Shown piece by piece: positions 39,620 to 49,379 of a DNA stretch of 64,000 bases. This DNA is from Cherax quadricarinatus (taxonomy: Eukaryota > Arthropoda > Malacostraca > Decapoda > Parastacidae): the NCBI RefSeq assembly GCF_038502225.1, contig NC_091303.1, forward strand, positions 27,318,830-27,382,829. The letters are read 5' to 3'. The notes under the pieces were generated by a model. That model was given only the letters and a program-made list of their open reading frames with translations, did not search any database and had not been told where the DNA came from. Position numbers and translations under genes: made by a program. Each line of letters opens with the position of its first letter. Within the stretch, counting starts at the first letter, position 1.

Positions 39620-42600
39620 AACAATGAAGTAGGTTGTAGGTAGTAGGTTGGTAGACAGCAACCACCCAGGGAAGTACTACCATCCTGCCAGATGACTGTG
39701 AAACAAAAACCTGTAACTGTTTTGCATGATGGTAGGATTGCTGGTTTCTTTTTCTGTCTCATAAACACGCTAGATAACAGGGATATCTTGCTACTCCTAC
39801 TTACACTTTGGTCACACTTCACAGACACGCACATGCATATATATATACATACATCTAGGTTTTTCTCCTTTTTCTAAATAGCTCTTGTTCTTCTTTATTT
39901 CTTCTATTGTCCATGGGGAAGTGGAAAAGAATCTTTCCTCCGTAAGCCATGAGTGTCGTATGAGGCGACTAAAATGCCGGGAGCAATGGGCTAGTAACCC
40001 CTTCTCCTGTAGACATTTACTAAAAAAGAGAAGAAGAAAAACTTTATAAAACTGGGATGCTTAAATGTGCGTGGATGTAGTGCAGATGACAAGAAACAGA
40101 TGATTGCTGATGTTATGAATGAAAAGAAGTTGGATGTCCTGGCCCTAAGCGAAACAAAGCTGAAGGGGGTAGGAGAGTTTCAGTGGGGGGAAATAAATGG
40201 GATTAAATCTGGAGTATCTGAGAGAGTTAGAGCAAAGGAAGGGGTAGCAGTAATGTTAAATGATCAGTTATGGAAGGAGAAAAGAGAATATGAATGTGTA
40301 AATTCAAGAATTATGTGGATTAAAGTAAAGGTTGGATGCAAAAAGTGGGTCATAATAAGCATGTATGCACCTGGAGAAGAGAGGAATGTAGAGGAGAGAG
40401 AGAGATTTTGGGAGATGTTAAGTGAATGTATAGGAGCCTTTGAACCAAGTGAGAGAGTAATTGTGGTAGGGGACCTGAATGCTAAAGTAGGAGAAACTTT
40501 TAGAGAGGGTGTGGTAGGTAAGTTTGGGGTGCCAGGTGTAAATGATAATGGGAGCCCTTTGATTGAACTTTGTATAGAAAGGGATTTAGTTATAGGTAAT
40601 ACATATTTTAAGAAAAAGAGGATGAATAAGTATACAAGATATGATGTAGGGCGAAATGACAGTAGTTTGTTGGATTATGTATTGGTAGATAAAAGACTGT
40701 TGAGTAGACTTCAGGATGTACATGTTTATAGAGGGGCCACAGATATATCAGATCACTTTCTAGTTGTAGCTACACTGAGAGTAAAAGGTAGATGGGATAC
40801 AAGGAGAATAGAAGCATCAGGGAAGAGAGAGGTGAAGGTTTATAAACTAAAAGAGGAGGCAGTTAGGGTAAGATATAAACAGCTATTGGAGGATAGATGG
40901 GCTAATGAGAGCATAGGCAATGGGGTCGAAGAGGTATGGGGTAGGTTTAAAAATGTAGTGTTAGAGTGTTCAGCAGAAGTTTGTGGTTACAGGAAAGTGG
41001 GTGCAGGAGGGAAGAGGAGCGATTGGTGGAATGATGATGTAAAGAGAGTAGTAAGGGAGAAAAAGTTAGCATATGAGAAGTTTTTACAAAGTAGAAGTGA
41101 TGCAAGGAGGGAAGAGTATATGGAGAAAAAGAGAGAGGTTAAGAGAGTGGTGAAGCAATGTAAAAAGAGAGCAAATGAGAGAGTGGGTGAGATGTTATCA
41201 ACAAATTTTGTTGAAAATAAGAAAAAGTTTTGGAGTGAGATTAACAAGTTAAGAAAGCCTAGAGAACAAATGGATTTGTCAGTTAAAAATAGGAGAGGAG
41301 AGTTATTAAATGGAGAGTTAGAGGTATTGGGAAGATGGAGGGAATATTTTGAGGAATTGTTAAATGTTGATGAAGATAGGGAAGCTGTGATTTCGTGTAT
41401 AGGGCAAGGAGGAATAACATCTTGTAGGAGTGAGGAAGAGCCAGTTGTGAGTGTGGGGGAAGTTCATGAGGCAGTAGGTAAAATGAAAGGGGGTAAGGCA
41501 GCTGGGATTGATGGGATAAAGATAGAAATGTTAAAAGCAGGTGGGGATATAGTTTTGGAGTGGTTGGTGCAATTATTTAATAAATGTATGGAAGAGGGTA
41601 AGGTACCTAGGGATTGGCAGAGAGCATGCATAGTTCCTTTGTATAAAGGCAAAGGGGATAAAAGAGAGTGCAAAAATTATAGGGGGATAAGTCTGTTGAG
41701 TATACCTGGTAAAGTGTATGGTAGAGTTATAATTGAAAGAATTAAGAGTAAGACGGAACATAGGATAGCAGATGAACAAGGAGGCTTTAGGAAAGGTAGG
41801 GGGTGTGTGGACCAGGTGTTTACAGTGAAACATATAAGTGAACAGTATTTAGATAAGGCTAAAGAGGTCTTTGTGGCATTTATGGATTTGGAAAAGGTGT
41901 ATGACAGGGTGGATAGGGGGGCAATGTGGCAGATGTTGCAAGTGTATGGTGTAGGAGGTAGGTTACTGAAAGCAGTGAAGAGTTTTTACGAGGATAGTGA
42001 GGCTCAAGTTAGAGTATGTAGGAAAGAGGGAAATTTTTTCCCAGTAAAAGTAGGCCTTAGACAAGGATGTGTGATGTCACCGTGGTTGTTTAATATATTT
42101 ATGGATGGGGTTGTAAGAGAAGTAAATGCGAGGGTCTTGGCAAGAGGCGTGGAGTTAAAAGATAAAGAATCACACACAAAGTGGGAGTTGTCACAGCTGC
42201 TCTTTGCTGATGACACTGTGCTCTTGGGAGATTCTGAAGAGAAGTTGCAGAGATTGGTGGATGAATTTGGTAGGGTGTGCAAAAGAAGAAAATTAAAGGT
42301 GAATACAGGAAAGAGTAAGGTTATGAGGATAACAAAAAGATTAGGTGATGAAAGATTGAATATCAGATTGGAGGGAGAGAGTATGGAGGAGGTGAATGTA
42401 TTCAGATATTTGGGAGTGGACGTGTCAGAGGATGGGTCTATGAAAGATGAGGTGAATCATAGAATTGATGAGGGAAAAAGAGTGAGTGGTGTACTTAGGA
42501 GTCTGTGGAGACAAAGAACTTTGTCCTTGGAGGCAAAGATGGGAATGTATGAGAGTATAGTTTTACCAACGCTCTTATATGGGTGTGAAACATGGGTGAT

Positions 42601-43215
42601 GAATGTTGCAGCGAGGAGAAGGCTGGAGGCAGTGGAGATGTCATGTCTGAGGGCAATGTGTGGTGTGAATATAATGCAGAGAATTCGTAGTTTGGAAGTT
42701 AGGAGGAGGTGCGGGATTACCAAAACTGTTGTCCACAGGGCTGAGGAAGGGTTGTTGAGGTGGTTCGGACATGTAGAGAGAATGGAGCGAAACAGAATGA
42801 CTTCAAGAGTGTATCAGTCTGTAGTGGAAGGAAGGCAGGGTAGGGGTCGGCCTAGGAAAGGTTGGAGGGAGGGGGTAAAGGAGGTTTTGTGTGCGAGGGG
42901 CTTGGACTTCCAGCAGGCATGCGTGAGCGTGTTTGATAGGAGTGAATGGAGACAAATGGTTTTTAATACTTGACGTGCTGTTGGAGTGTGAGCAAAGTAA
43001 CATTTATGAAGGGATTCAGGGAAACCGGCAGGCCGGACTTGAGTCCTGGAGATGGGAAGTACAGTGCCTGCACTCTGAAGGAGGGGTGTTAATGTTGCAG
43101 TTTAAAAACTGTAGTGTAAAGCACCCTTCTGGCAAGACAGTGATGGAGTGAATGATGGTGAAAGTTTTTCTTTTTCGGGGCACCCTGCCTTGGTGGGAAT
43201 CGGCCAGTGTGATAA
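39620..43215 (+). mobile_element. LINE-A (RTE-type), full-length
   Basis: 5' UTR about 39620-40012, EN-RT frame to 42973, 3' UTR with the hook at about 43180 and an A-rich tail to 43229. ATTATT near both ends may be the target duplication. Single-ORF architecture with a short repetitive 3' tail fits the RTE group. Exact clade is not settled by eye. Confidence 0.9.
40067..42973 (+). CDS. LINE-A endonuclease-reverse transcriptase, about 968 aa, open
   Basis: Target-primed retrotransposition enzyme. Endonuclease motifs: LNVRGCSADD at the start, LALSETKLKG, YAPGEERNVEERERF, VVGDLNAKVG, SLLDYVLVD and ATDISDHFLVVATL. RT motifs: GKAAGIDGI, VPLYKGKGDKRECKNYRG, EQGGFRKGRGCVDQ, AFMDLEKVYDRVD, GLRQGCVMSPWLF and LLFADDTVLLGDS (D715/D716 counting from 40067). 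The C-terminus has GHVERMERNR and GRGRPRKGWREG. The stated start is a GTG. The frame is open back to a TAG at about 40012 and the LNVRG motif needs sequence upstream, while the first ATG (40100) lies inside the endonuclease. The real start is therefore uncertain. No stops. The predicted protein differs from relatives at DLEKVYD (usually KAYD). Confidence 0.9.
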   Translation: MRGCSADDKKQMIADVMNEKKLDVLALSETKLKGVGEFQWGEINGIKSGVSERVRAKEGVAVMLNDQLWKEKREYECVNSRIMWIKVKVGCKKWVIISMYAPGEERNVEERERFWEMLSECIGAFEPSERVIVVGDLNAKVGETFREGVVGKFGVPGVNDNGSPLIELCIERDLVIGNTYFKKKRMNKYTRYDVGRNDSSLLDYVLVDKRLLSRLQDVHVYRGATDISDHFLVVATLRVKGRWDTRRIEASGKREVKVYKLKEEAVRVRYKQLLEDRWANESIGNGVEEVWGRFKNVVLECSAEVCGYRKVGAGGKRSDWWNDDVKRVVREKKLAYEKFLQSRSDARREEYMEKKREVKRVVKQCKKRANERVGEMLSTNFVENKKKFWSEINKLRKPREQMDLSVKNRRGELLNGELEVLGRWREYFEELLNVDEDREAVISCIGQGGITSCRSEEEPVVSVGEVHEAVGKMKGGKAAGIDGIKIEMLKAGGDIVLEWLVQLFNKCMEEGKVPRDWQRACIVPLYKGKGDKRECKNYRGISLLSIPGKVYGRVIIERIKSKTEHRIADEQGGFRKGRGCVDQVFTVKHISEQYLDKAKEVFVAFMDLEKVYDRVDRGAMWQMLQVYGVGGRLLKAVKSFYEDSEAQVRVCRKEGNFFPVKVGLRQGCVMSPWLFNIFMDGVVREVNARVLARGVELKDKESHTKWELSQLLFADDTVLLGDSEEKLQRLVDEFGRVCKRRKLKVNTGKSKVMRITKRLGDERLNIRLEGESMEEVNVFRYLGVDVSEDGSMKDEVNHRIDEGKRVSGVLRSLWRQRTLSLEAKMGMYESIVLPTLLYGCETWVMNVAARRRLEAVEMSCLRAMCGVNIMQRIRSLEVRRRCGITKTVVHRAEEGLLRWFGHVERMERNRMTSRVYQSVVEGRQGRGRPRKGWREGVKEVLCARGLDFQQACVSVFDRSEWRQMVFNT

Positions 43216-43229
43216 TAAAAAAAAAAAAT

Positions 43230-43811
43230 TATTGGGCATAGTTTAGGGTGTGTTTGTGTCAGCAGCATGTTGTGTGCATTGTGTGTGTCAGTATCCTGTT
43301 GTGTGTATTATGAGAGTGTTAGCACTGTGTAATGTATCAGTACCATGCTTTGAGTATTGTGTGACAGTCTGTTGTATCATGTGTGTGTCAGTTTCCTTCT
43401 ACTAGTGTCAGTCCAACATCCTAGGCCTTTTTCTTGTTTAGTTTAATACCAAGTGTGGGATCTTAAATCCATGAATGGTATTTTTGTACAGTATTAATGT
43501 AAATGTACTATAATATTACCTTGTGGTTATTGCTATTATGGTAGTATTAATTTTGTTATTGTGTCATCTCTAACCTAAGGTTTAGCCATGTGGAATTCTC
43601 TCAGCTAAACTGTTTTAGTGTATGTGGTATTGAGGTGGAACCTAGCAAATACCCACATCACTTGTAAACCTTGAGTGAATGACTTGGCTATAAGCAGATG
43701 GAGGCTTTAGGGGCCTGAAGGCAAGGTGTATTCAGGGTTTTGAGTTAGATATGAGCGGTCATAAATGACTTATAAACCATAATAGTTAACAAAAATAAAA
43801 TAATATTTTAC
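43230..43811. other. Low-repeat DNA, probable intron
   Basis: TGTGTCAGTA-type short repeats at 43245-43400, otherwise no terminal repeats, hooks or coding frames. It follows the zinc-finger exon's donor on the minus strand. Confidence 0.5.
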
Positions 43812-44004
43812 CTCCATGTAACTGCAAATGATGTCGTAGCATTGAAGGTCTATTAAAGATGCGGTCACACTTTTCACATTTATACTTCCGGTCTATAGTA
43901 ACATTTTGAGGCAGTGTCTTATGTTCTATACGACAATGGCGTATTAATGCTCGTTTTGTGGTAAATGGCTGTCCACATATTTCACAGTTGTTTTTCTTGT
44001 GATA
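43812..44004 (-). CDS. Internal exon encoding two C2H2 zinc fingers
   Basis: Read on the minus strand, 193 nt encode 64 residues plus one base. Finger 1: C-E-I-C, 12 residues (GQPFTTKRALIR), H-x4-H. Finger 2: C-E-K-C, 12 residues, H-x3-H with the classical F and L positions (DRIFNRPSMLRH). They are joined by the linker KTLPQNVTIDRKYK, longer than the usual TGEKP-type. Acceptor: a pyrimidine-rich stretch tttcttccctcag just before 44004. Donor: GAG then GTAAAA at 43811. Phase 0 in, phase 1 out. No transposon in the window has C2H2 fingers of this kind, so this is probably a host transcription-factor-type gene on the minus strand with very long introns. The rest of the gene is outside the window or unrecognised. 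The gene cannot be named from 64 residues. Confidence 0.75.
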
Positions 44005-44369
44005 CTGAGGGAAGAAACATGATAAGATTAATTATAAGAGCAAAAATTAATTCAGATTTTTTTTTAACTTACTGGAGTCCAAGGATAAAACACCTTCACC
44101 ATCAGTATTTGTGGTTCGGTAATGTTTCAATGAACAACCACAACATCTACATTTCACTTTTCAAGTGCAAGCACTGTGTTTCCCAAAAAGCAAAGAAAAA
44201 ATCCAAGGAATCAGTGTCCTCTGAATTCTTTAATAGATATTACCTGATCATATTCCTACAGCACGTCAAATCTACCACCACTTGTCCCTACTCACTCTTG
44301 ATATAACAATCACACGTGCTCTCAACACCTTCACACCCTTTTTCCAATCTATCTTCAAGTGCCCCTACA
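44005..44369 (-). other. Probable intron with a very old LINE tail
   Basis: From about 44095 to 44320 the words accttcaccatca, acagcacgtcaaa and cactcttgatataacaatca resemble the reversed LINE-A 3' region (8860-9110), strongly diverged. No open frame of note. Confidence 0.4.
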
Positions 44370-44784
44370 CAGTGGACCCTCGGTTTTCATGTTTAACCCT
44401 TAAATGGTCCAAATTTATACATGTATATACATGTACGTTCTCTCACGTAGTGCCCCAAATGTATATATACGTTTCCTTTGTGATTCATTCAACATTGGCA
44501 CGATAAGCCTGAGTCACCTAGACATGAGAGAATGGGTGTGCGCACTCACTGTGCGTCATATGAAAAAAATTGGGGACGCCTGGGTACCATATGCTATTTT
44601 TTCCCATTAAAAAAGAAACGATTTTTTTTTCTCAAAAAATTTGGGGCGCTACGCGAGAGAAAGTATATATATGTTTGGACCGTTTAAAGGTTAATCCATT
44701 CCAGAGCGACTGGCGAAAACAGAAATTGGCAAAAACGGAAACCATTTTCCCCATAATAAATACGTAATGTAAATTCAATTAAAG
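44370..44784. mobile_element. Tigger MITE split by a piggyBac MITE
   Basis: Left end CAGTGGACCCTCGGTTTTCA. The sequence continues after the inserted MITE at 44695 (tccattccagagcgactggc). The right end merges with the next Tigger at about 44783. Confidence 0.65.
44397..44690. mobile_element. 294-bp piggyBac MITE
   Basis: TTAA at 44393-44396 and 44691-44694. Ends CCCTTAAATGGTCCAAA and TTTGGACCGTTTAAAGG, the same terminal family as the composite at 19582. It contains a 16-bp palindrome acatgtatatacatgt (44420-44435) and GTATATATAC (44461-44470). Confidence 0.85.
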
Positions 44785-45163
44785 TGGACCCCCGATTTAC
44801 GATATTAATTAGGTCCTGAGAGCATATTGTAAAACGAAATTATTGTAAGTTGAATTAATTTTCCCCATAAGAAATAATGGAAATCAAATAATCCATTCCA
44901 GACACACCAAAGTATATAAAAAAAAAATTTTACCACATGAAATATACATTTTCCTACACACAAACAGAAGGATACATGCACAATATATTGTGTAATGAAG
45001 AATAAATGACACTTACCTTTATTGCAGATGTGGTGATGAGTGATGGGATGGGAGGAGGGGAGATGATGGAGGTGTACTTATTATTTTTTGGAAGGGGAAT
45101 CCCCTTCCATAAGGACTTTTGGTAGCAAGTCCTTTTCTGGGGTTACTTCCCTTTTTCTTTTAA
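44783..45163 (-). pseudogene. Tigger transposase C-terminal fragment
   Basis: The minus strand reads KRKREVTPEKDLLPKVLMEG and the SPSKK end (45159-45081), then the 3' UTR and the left terminal repeat (agtggacccccgatttacg). It is cut at 45160-45163 by a TTAA insertion of piggyBac. The rest of the transposase is not found to the right. Confidence 0.8.
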
Positions 45164-45185
45164 CCCTTTGACTGTTTCGGTTGTA

Positions 45186-47520
45186 CAGTGGACCCCCGCA
45201 TACCGTACGCATCGCATACCATACAATCCGCATACCGGACGCTTTGATCGCTAAAATTTTGCCTCGCATACCGCCCAAAAACCCGCTCACCGCCCTTCGT
45301 CCGAGACGCGTCCAATGTGCGGCCTGAGCCAGCCTCATATGTTCCGCCGGTGGCATTGTTTACCAGCCAGCCTCCGCGGTAACATCCAAGCATACAATCG
45401 GAATATTTCGTATTATTACAGTGTTTTCGGTGCTTTATCTGGAAAATAAGTGACCATGGGCCCCAAGAAAGCTTCTAGTTCCAACCCTACAGCAATAAGG
45501 GTGAGAATTCCAATAGAGATGAAGAAAGAGATCATTGATAAGTATGAAAGTGGAGTGCGTGTCTCCGAGCTGGTCAGGTTGTACAAGAAACCCAAATCAA
45601 CCATCTCTACTATTGTGGGCAACAGAAAGGCAATCAAGGAAGCTGTTCTTGCCAAAGGTTTAACTGTGTTTTCGAAACAGAGATCGCAAGTGATGGAAGA
45701 TGTTGAGAGACTCTTATTGGTGTGGATAAATGAAAAACAGCTAGCAGGAGATAGCGTCTCTCAAGCGATCATAAGTGAAAAGGCTAGGAAGTTGCATGAG
45801 GATTTAATTAAAAAAAATGCCTGCAACTAGTGATGATGTGAGTGAATTTAAGGCCAGCAAAGGTTGGTTTGAGAGATTTAAGAAGCGTAGTGGCATACAT
45901 AGTGTGATAAGGCATGGTGAGGCTGCCAGTTCGGACCACAAAGCAGCTGAAAAATATGTGCAGGAATTCAAGGAGTACATAGAAAGTGAAGGACTGAAAC
46001 CTGAACAAGCGTTTAATTGTGATGAAACAGGCCTGTTTTGGAAGAAAATGCCAAGCAGGACCTACATTACTGAGGAGGAAAAGGCACTCCCAGGACATAA
46101 GCCTATGAAAGACAGGCTTACTTTGTTGATGTGTTCCAATGCTACTGGTGATTGCAAAGTGAAGCCTTTATTAGTGTATCACTCTGAAACTCCCAGACCG
46201 TTCAGGCAAAAGAATGTCCTCAAGGAGAATTTGTGTGTGCTGTGGAGGGCAAACAGTAAGGCATGGGTCACTAGGGACTTTTTCTATGACTGGTTACACC
46301 ATGCATTTGCCCCCAATGTGAAAGATTACCTAACTGAAAAGAAATTAGAACTTAAGTGCCTCCTGGTGTTAGACAATGCCCCTGGTCATCCTACAGACGT
46401 GGCAGAGCGACTTTATGGGGACATGAAATTCATTAAGGTAAAGTTTTTGCCTCCTAATACCACTCCTCTCCTGCAGCCCATGGACCAGCAGGTTATTGCA
46501 AACTTCAAAAAACTGTACACAAAAGCTCTGTTTGAAAGGTGCTTTGTAGTGACCTCAGAAACTCAACTGACTCTAAGAGACTTTTGGAGAGATCACTTTA
46601 ATATCCTCAACTGTGTAAACCTTATAGGTAAGGCTTGGGAGGGAGTGACTAAGAAGACCTTGAACTCTGCTTGGAAGAAACTGTGGCCAGAATGTGTAGA
46701 CAAAAGGGATTTTGAAGGGTTTGAGGCTAACCCTGAGAGGATTATGCCAGTTGAGGAATCCATTGTGGCATTGGGAAAGTCCTTAGGGTTGGAGGTTAGT
46801 GGGGATGATGTGGAAGAGTTGGTGGAGGAGGACAATGAAGAACTAACCACTGATGAGCTGATAGATCAACTTCAAGAGCAAGAGGCCAGACCTGAGGAAA
46901 CTGGTTCAGAGGAGGGGAGAGAGAAATTGAAGAAGTTGCCTACTACAAAGATTAAGGAAATCTGTGCAAAGTGGCTTGAAGTGCAAACCTTCATGGATGA
47001 AAATCACCCTCACACAGCTATTGCAAGCCGTGTTGGCAACCTGTACACTGACAATGTTGTGAAACACTTTAGGGAAGTCATAAAGGAACGAGAGGTACAG
47101 GCCACTATGGACAGATATGTTGTGCGAAAGAAGTCCAGTGACTCTGAAGCTGGTCCTAGTGGCATTAAAAGAAGAAGGGAAGTAACCCCAGAAAAGGACT
47201 CGACACCTCAAGTCTTAATGGAAGGGGATTCCCCTTCTAAACACTAACACTCTCTCTCCCCTCCTCCCATCCCATCAATCATCACCAGATCTTCAATAAA
47301 AGTAAGTGTCATGTAATTGTGCATGCCTTTTTCAGTTTGTGTGTATTAAAATTAACATTTCATGTGGTAAAAAATTTTTTTTTTCATACTTTTTGGTGTC
47401 TTGCACGGATTAATTTGATTTCCATTATTTCTTATGGGGAAAATTCATTCGCATACCGAACATTTCGCATAACAACCAGCCCTCTTGCACGGATTAAGGT
47501 CGCTATGCGGGGGTCCATTG
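45186..47520 (+). mobile_element. Tigger/pogo transposon, full-length
   Basis: TA at 45184-45185 and 47521-47522. Ends CAGTGGACCCCCGCATACCG and GCGGGGGTCCATTG. Length 2335 bp. Contains one transposase gene with a single frameshift. The insertion point is inside a TA-rich palindrome of the host piggyBac. Confidence 0.95.
45456..47247 (+). pseudogene. Tigger transposase, one frameshift from intact
   Basis: Pogo/Tigger family DDE transposase. The N-terminal psq/CENP-B helix-turn-helix (MGPKKASSSNP; ELVRLYKKPKSTIS) and second CENP-B-type domain (SQVMEDVERLLLVWINEKQ) lie in the first frame to about 45830. The frame shifts by one base in a run of eight A at about 45811-45818. Downstream, the DDE_1 domain is complete: FNCDETGLFWKKM (D69 of the second frame, codon at 46021), VLDNAPGHP (D186, 46372) and LQPMDQQVIANFKK (D223, 46483). 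The C-terminus is acidic and ends VLMEGDSPSKH. Other copies have seven A at this place, so the extra A is probably recent or an assembly/sequencing error. Confidence 0.9.
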
Positions 47521-47746
47521 TATATATATACGTCTTACGAGCCACTGTGTTTGACGTATTAATATGCATAAATTCTAGCGGCATCAAATCAAGGAGGAGA
47601 AAGCTGGTAGGCCCACATGTGAGAGAATGGGTCTCCATGGTCAGTGTGCATCATATAAAAAAAATTGGGGAGCCAGTGGTGCAATGTGGGAATGCCATTT
47701 CAGTAGTTCTTGTTCAGCATGCCTAGCGGTAAGAAATATGTGACTC

Positions 47747-47919
47747 AAACCATACCACAGGCGGGGATAGAACCCGCAATCAGAGAGTCTCAAAACTCCA
47801 GACTGTCGCGTTAGCCACTGGACTAGCGAGTCTGGAGTTTTGAGACTCTCTGATCGCGGGTTCTATCTCCGCCCGTGGTATGGTTTGTTTACAATCGTGT
47901 CATTACGATTTCGTGAGTC
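47747..47919. mobile_element. Fold-back tRNA-SINE head-to-head dimer
   Basis: Flanked by AAATATGTGACTC (47734-47746, 47920-47932), a 13-bp target duplication. Two copies of the tRNA-like head face each other: arms of about 58 bp (47747-47804 and about 47829-47887) around a 24-bp centre with gttagccactgga. The reversed B box is gggatagaacccg. Only one flank carries extra SINE body (tttacaatcgtgtcattacg). Confidence 0.85.
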
Positions 47920-48054
47920 AAATATGTGACTCCCCGGCAAATCTGAGACTCTACTCTTCCCAAGTGATGCTCTAATACAGATGGAAGTGTCAGTAAAGAT
48001 CAATTTTATGGTTTTGAGGAGTTTGTGACCAAAAGCAATGCCCAGGATACCAGA

Positions 48055-48310
48055 AGAATGAAGGAGAATGAAGAATGTAGGAGAAAGAGAGAGAATGAGG
48101 GAGACAGATAATTAGATAGGATGGAGGGTAAGAATGATGGAGAATGAAGGAGAATGAAGAACGAAGGAGAAAGAGAGAGAATGAGGGAGAAAGATAATTA
48201 GATAGGATGGAGGGGAAGGAGCATCCGACCCCATTGTTTTGACAGGCAGTAGGGGGAGTAAGTAATGAGACAATATGTCATTTTGACAGCTGCTACCCTG
48301 ACTCAAAACA
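48055..48310. repeat. Purine-rich duplicated repeat
   Basis: Two copies of a roughly 85-bp unit (gaaggagaatgaag ... agataattagataggatgga), then a stretch that is the reverse complement of 53514-53640 (phrases gcatccgaccccattg, aatatgtcattttgacagct). No coding potential. Confidence 0.7.
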
Positions 48311-48395
48311 ATTAGAAGCCACACACTCACACACAAGACAAGCTTGCTGAATGAAGATAATAGCAGTTATATGAAAGTATCCAGTGACTATATAT

Positions 48396-48866
48396 ATTTT
48401 TTTTTTGCAACAAACCGGCCGTATCCCACCAAGGCAGGGTGGCCCAAAAAGAAAAGCGAAAGTTTCTCTTTTTAAATTTAGTAATTTATAAGGGAGAAGG
48501 GATTACTAGCCCCTTGCTCCCAGCATTTTAGTCGCCTCTTACAACACGCATGGCTTACGGAGGAAGAATTCTGTTCCACTTCCCCATGGAGATCAGAGGA
48601 AATAAACAAGAACAAGAACTAGAAAGAAAATAGAAGAAAACCCAGAGGGGTGTGTATATATATGCTTGTACATGTATGTGTAGTGTGACCTAAGTGTAAG
48701 TAGAAGTAGCAAGACGTACCTGAAATCTTGCATGTTTATGAGACAGAGAAAAGGACACCAGCAATCCTACCATCACGTAAAATAATTACTGGCTTTCATT
48801 TTACACTCACCTGGCAGGATGGTAGTACCTCCCTGGGTGGTTGCTGTCTACCAACCTACTACCTAG
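48396..48866 (-). mobile_element. LINE-derived non-autonomous element, copy 2
   Basis: Flanked by AGTGACTATATAT (48383-48395, 48867-48879), a 13-bp target duplication. On the minus strand: LINE 5' UTR-like head, then directly the LINE 3' hook and a poly-A tail (T run at 48397). Highly similar to 24478-24941, so the fused structure has been copied as a unit. Confidence 0.9.
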
Positions 48867-48895
48867 AGTGACTATATATGTGTATATATATTACA

Positions 48896-48996
48896 GAAAC
48901 CAGAAGGAAGGAAGGAAGGAAGAAGAGAAGGAAGGAAGGATGAGATGAAAGGAAGGAAGGAAAGATAAAGGAAGGAAGGAAAGGAATGCAGGAAGG
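48896..48996. repeat. GGAA tetranucleotide array
   Basis: Imperfect (GGAA)n with GATGAGA and AGATAAA interruptions. Confidence 0.85.
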
Positions 48997-49239
48997 ATGG
49001 AATGATGACACACAACCATTTACCTAGGATAACTATGTAACACAACTGCCTGCTAATACTTTGAAGAAAACTGCTCAGACAAGGTGTTTTGTCTTTGCAC
49101 ATAAAAAAAAAATGCCCACAAAAATGCAGACACACTGGTTTTATGTGAAAGGAGTGTAAAACACCATTGTGTATGAAACCATGTTTCAAAGAGTTCCACA
49201 AGCTGCAGAACTTCTAGGAACATGTCCAGTGACTGTACA

Positions 49240-49277
49240 TTTATATATATATATATATACATACATACATACATACA

Positions 49278-49375
<98 letters not shown>

Positions 49376-49379
49376 TAAT
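49240..49379. repeat. TA and TACA microsatellite
   Basis: TATATA, then (TACA)n at 49258-49304, (TA)n to about 49358, then (CA)n. Borders the 5' end of LINE-B. Confidence 0.95.

Larger units (their letters stand above)
45164..49260 (+). mobile_element. piggyBac pseudo-element with several insertions
   Basis: Starts CCCTTTGACTGTTTCGGTTG after TTAA (45160-45163). The leader is split by Tigger-B (45186-47520) and continues 47523-47733. The ATG region at about 47719 is split by a fold-back SINE. A short stretch of N-terminus follows (DGSVSKDQFYGFEEFVTKSN-like, about 47975-48040). The middle is replaced by purine repeats and a LINE-derived insertion. A decayed C-terminus (RCFVFAHKKK, then [16 protein letters not shown] in shifted frames) lies at 49080-49225. 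No right terminus is seen. Confidence 0.75.
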
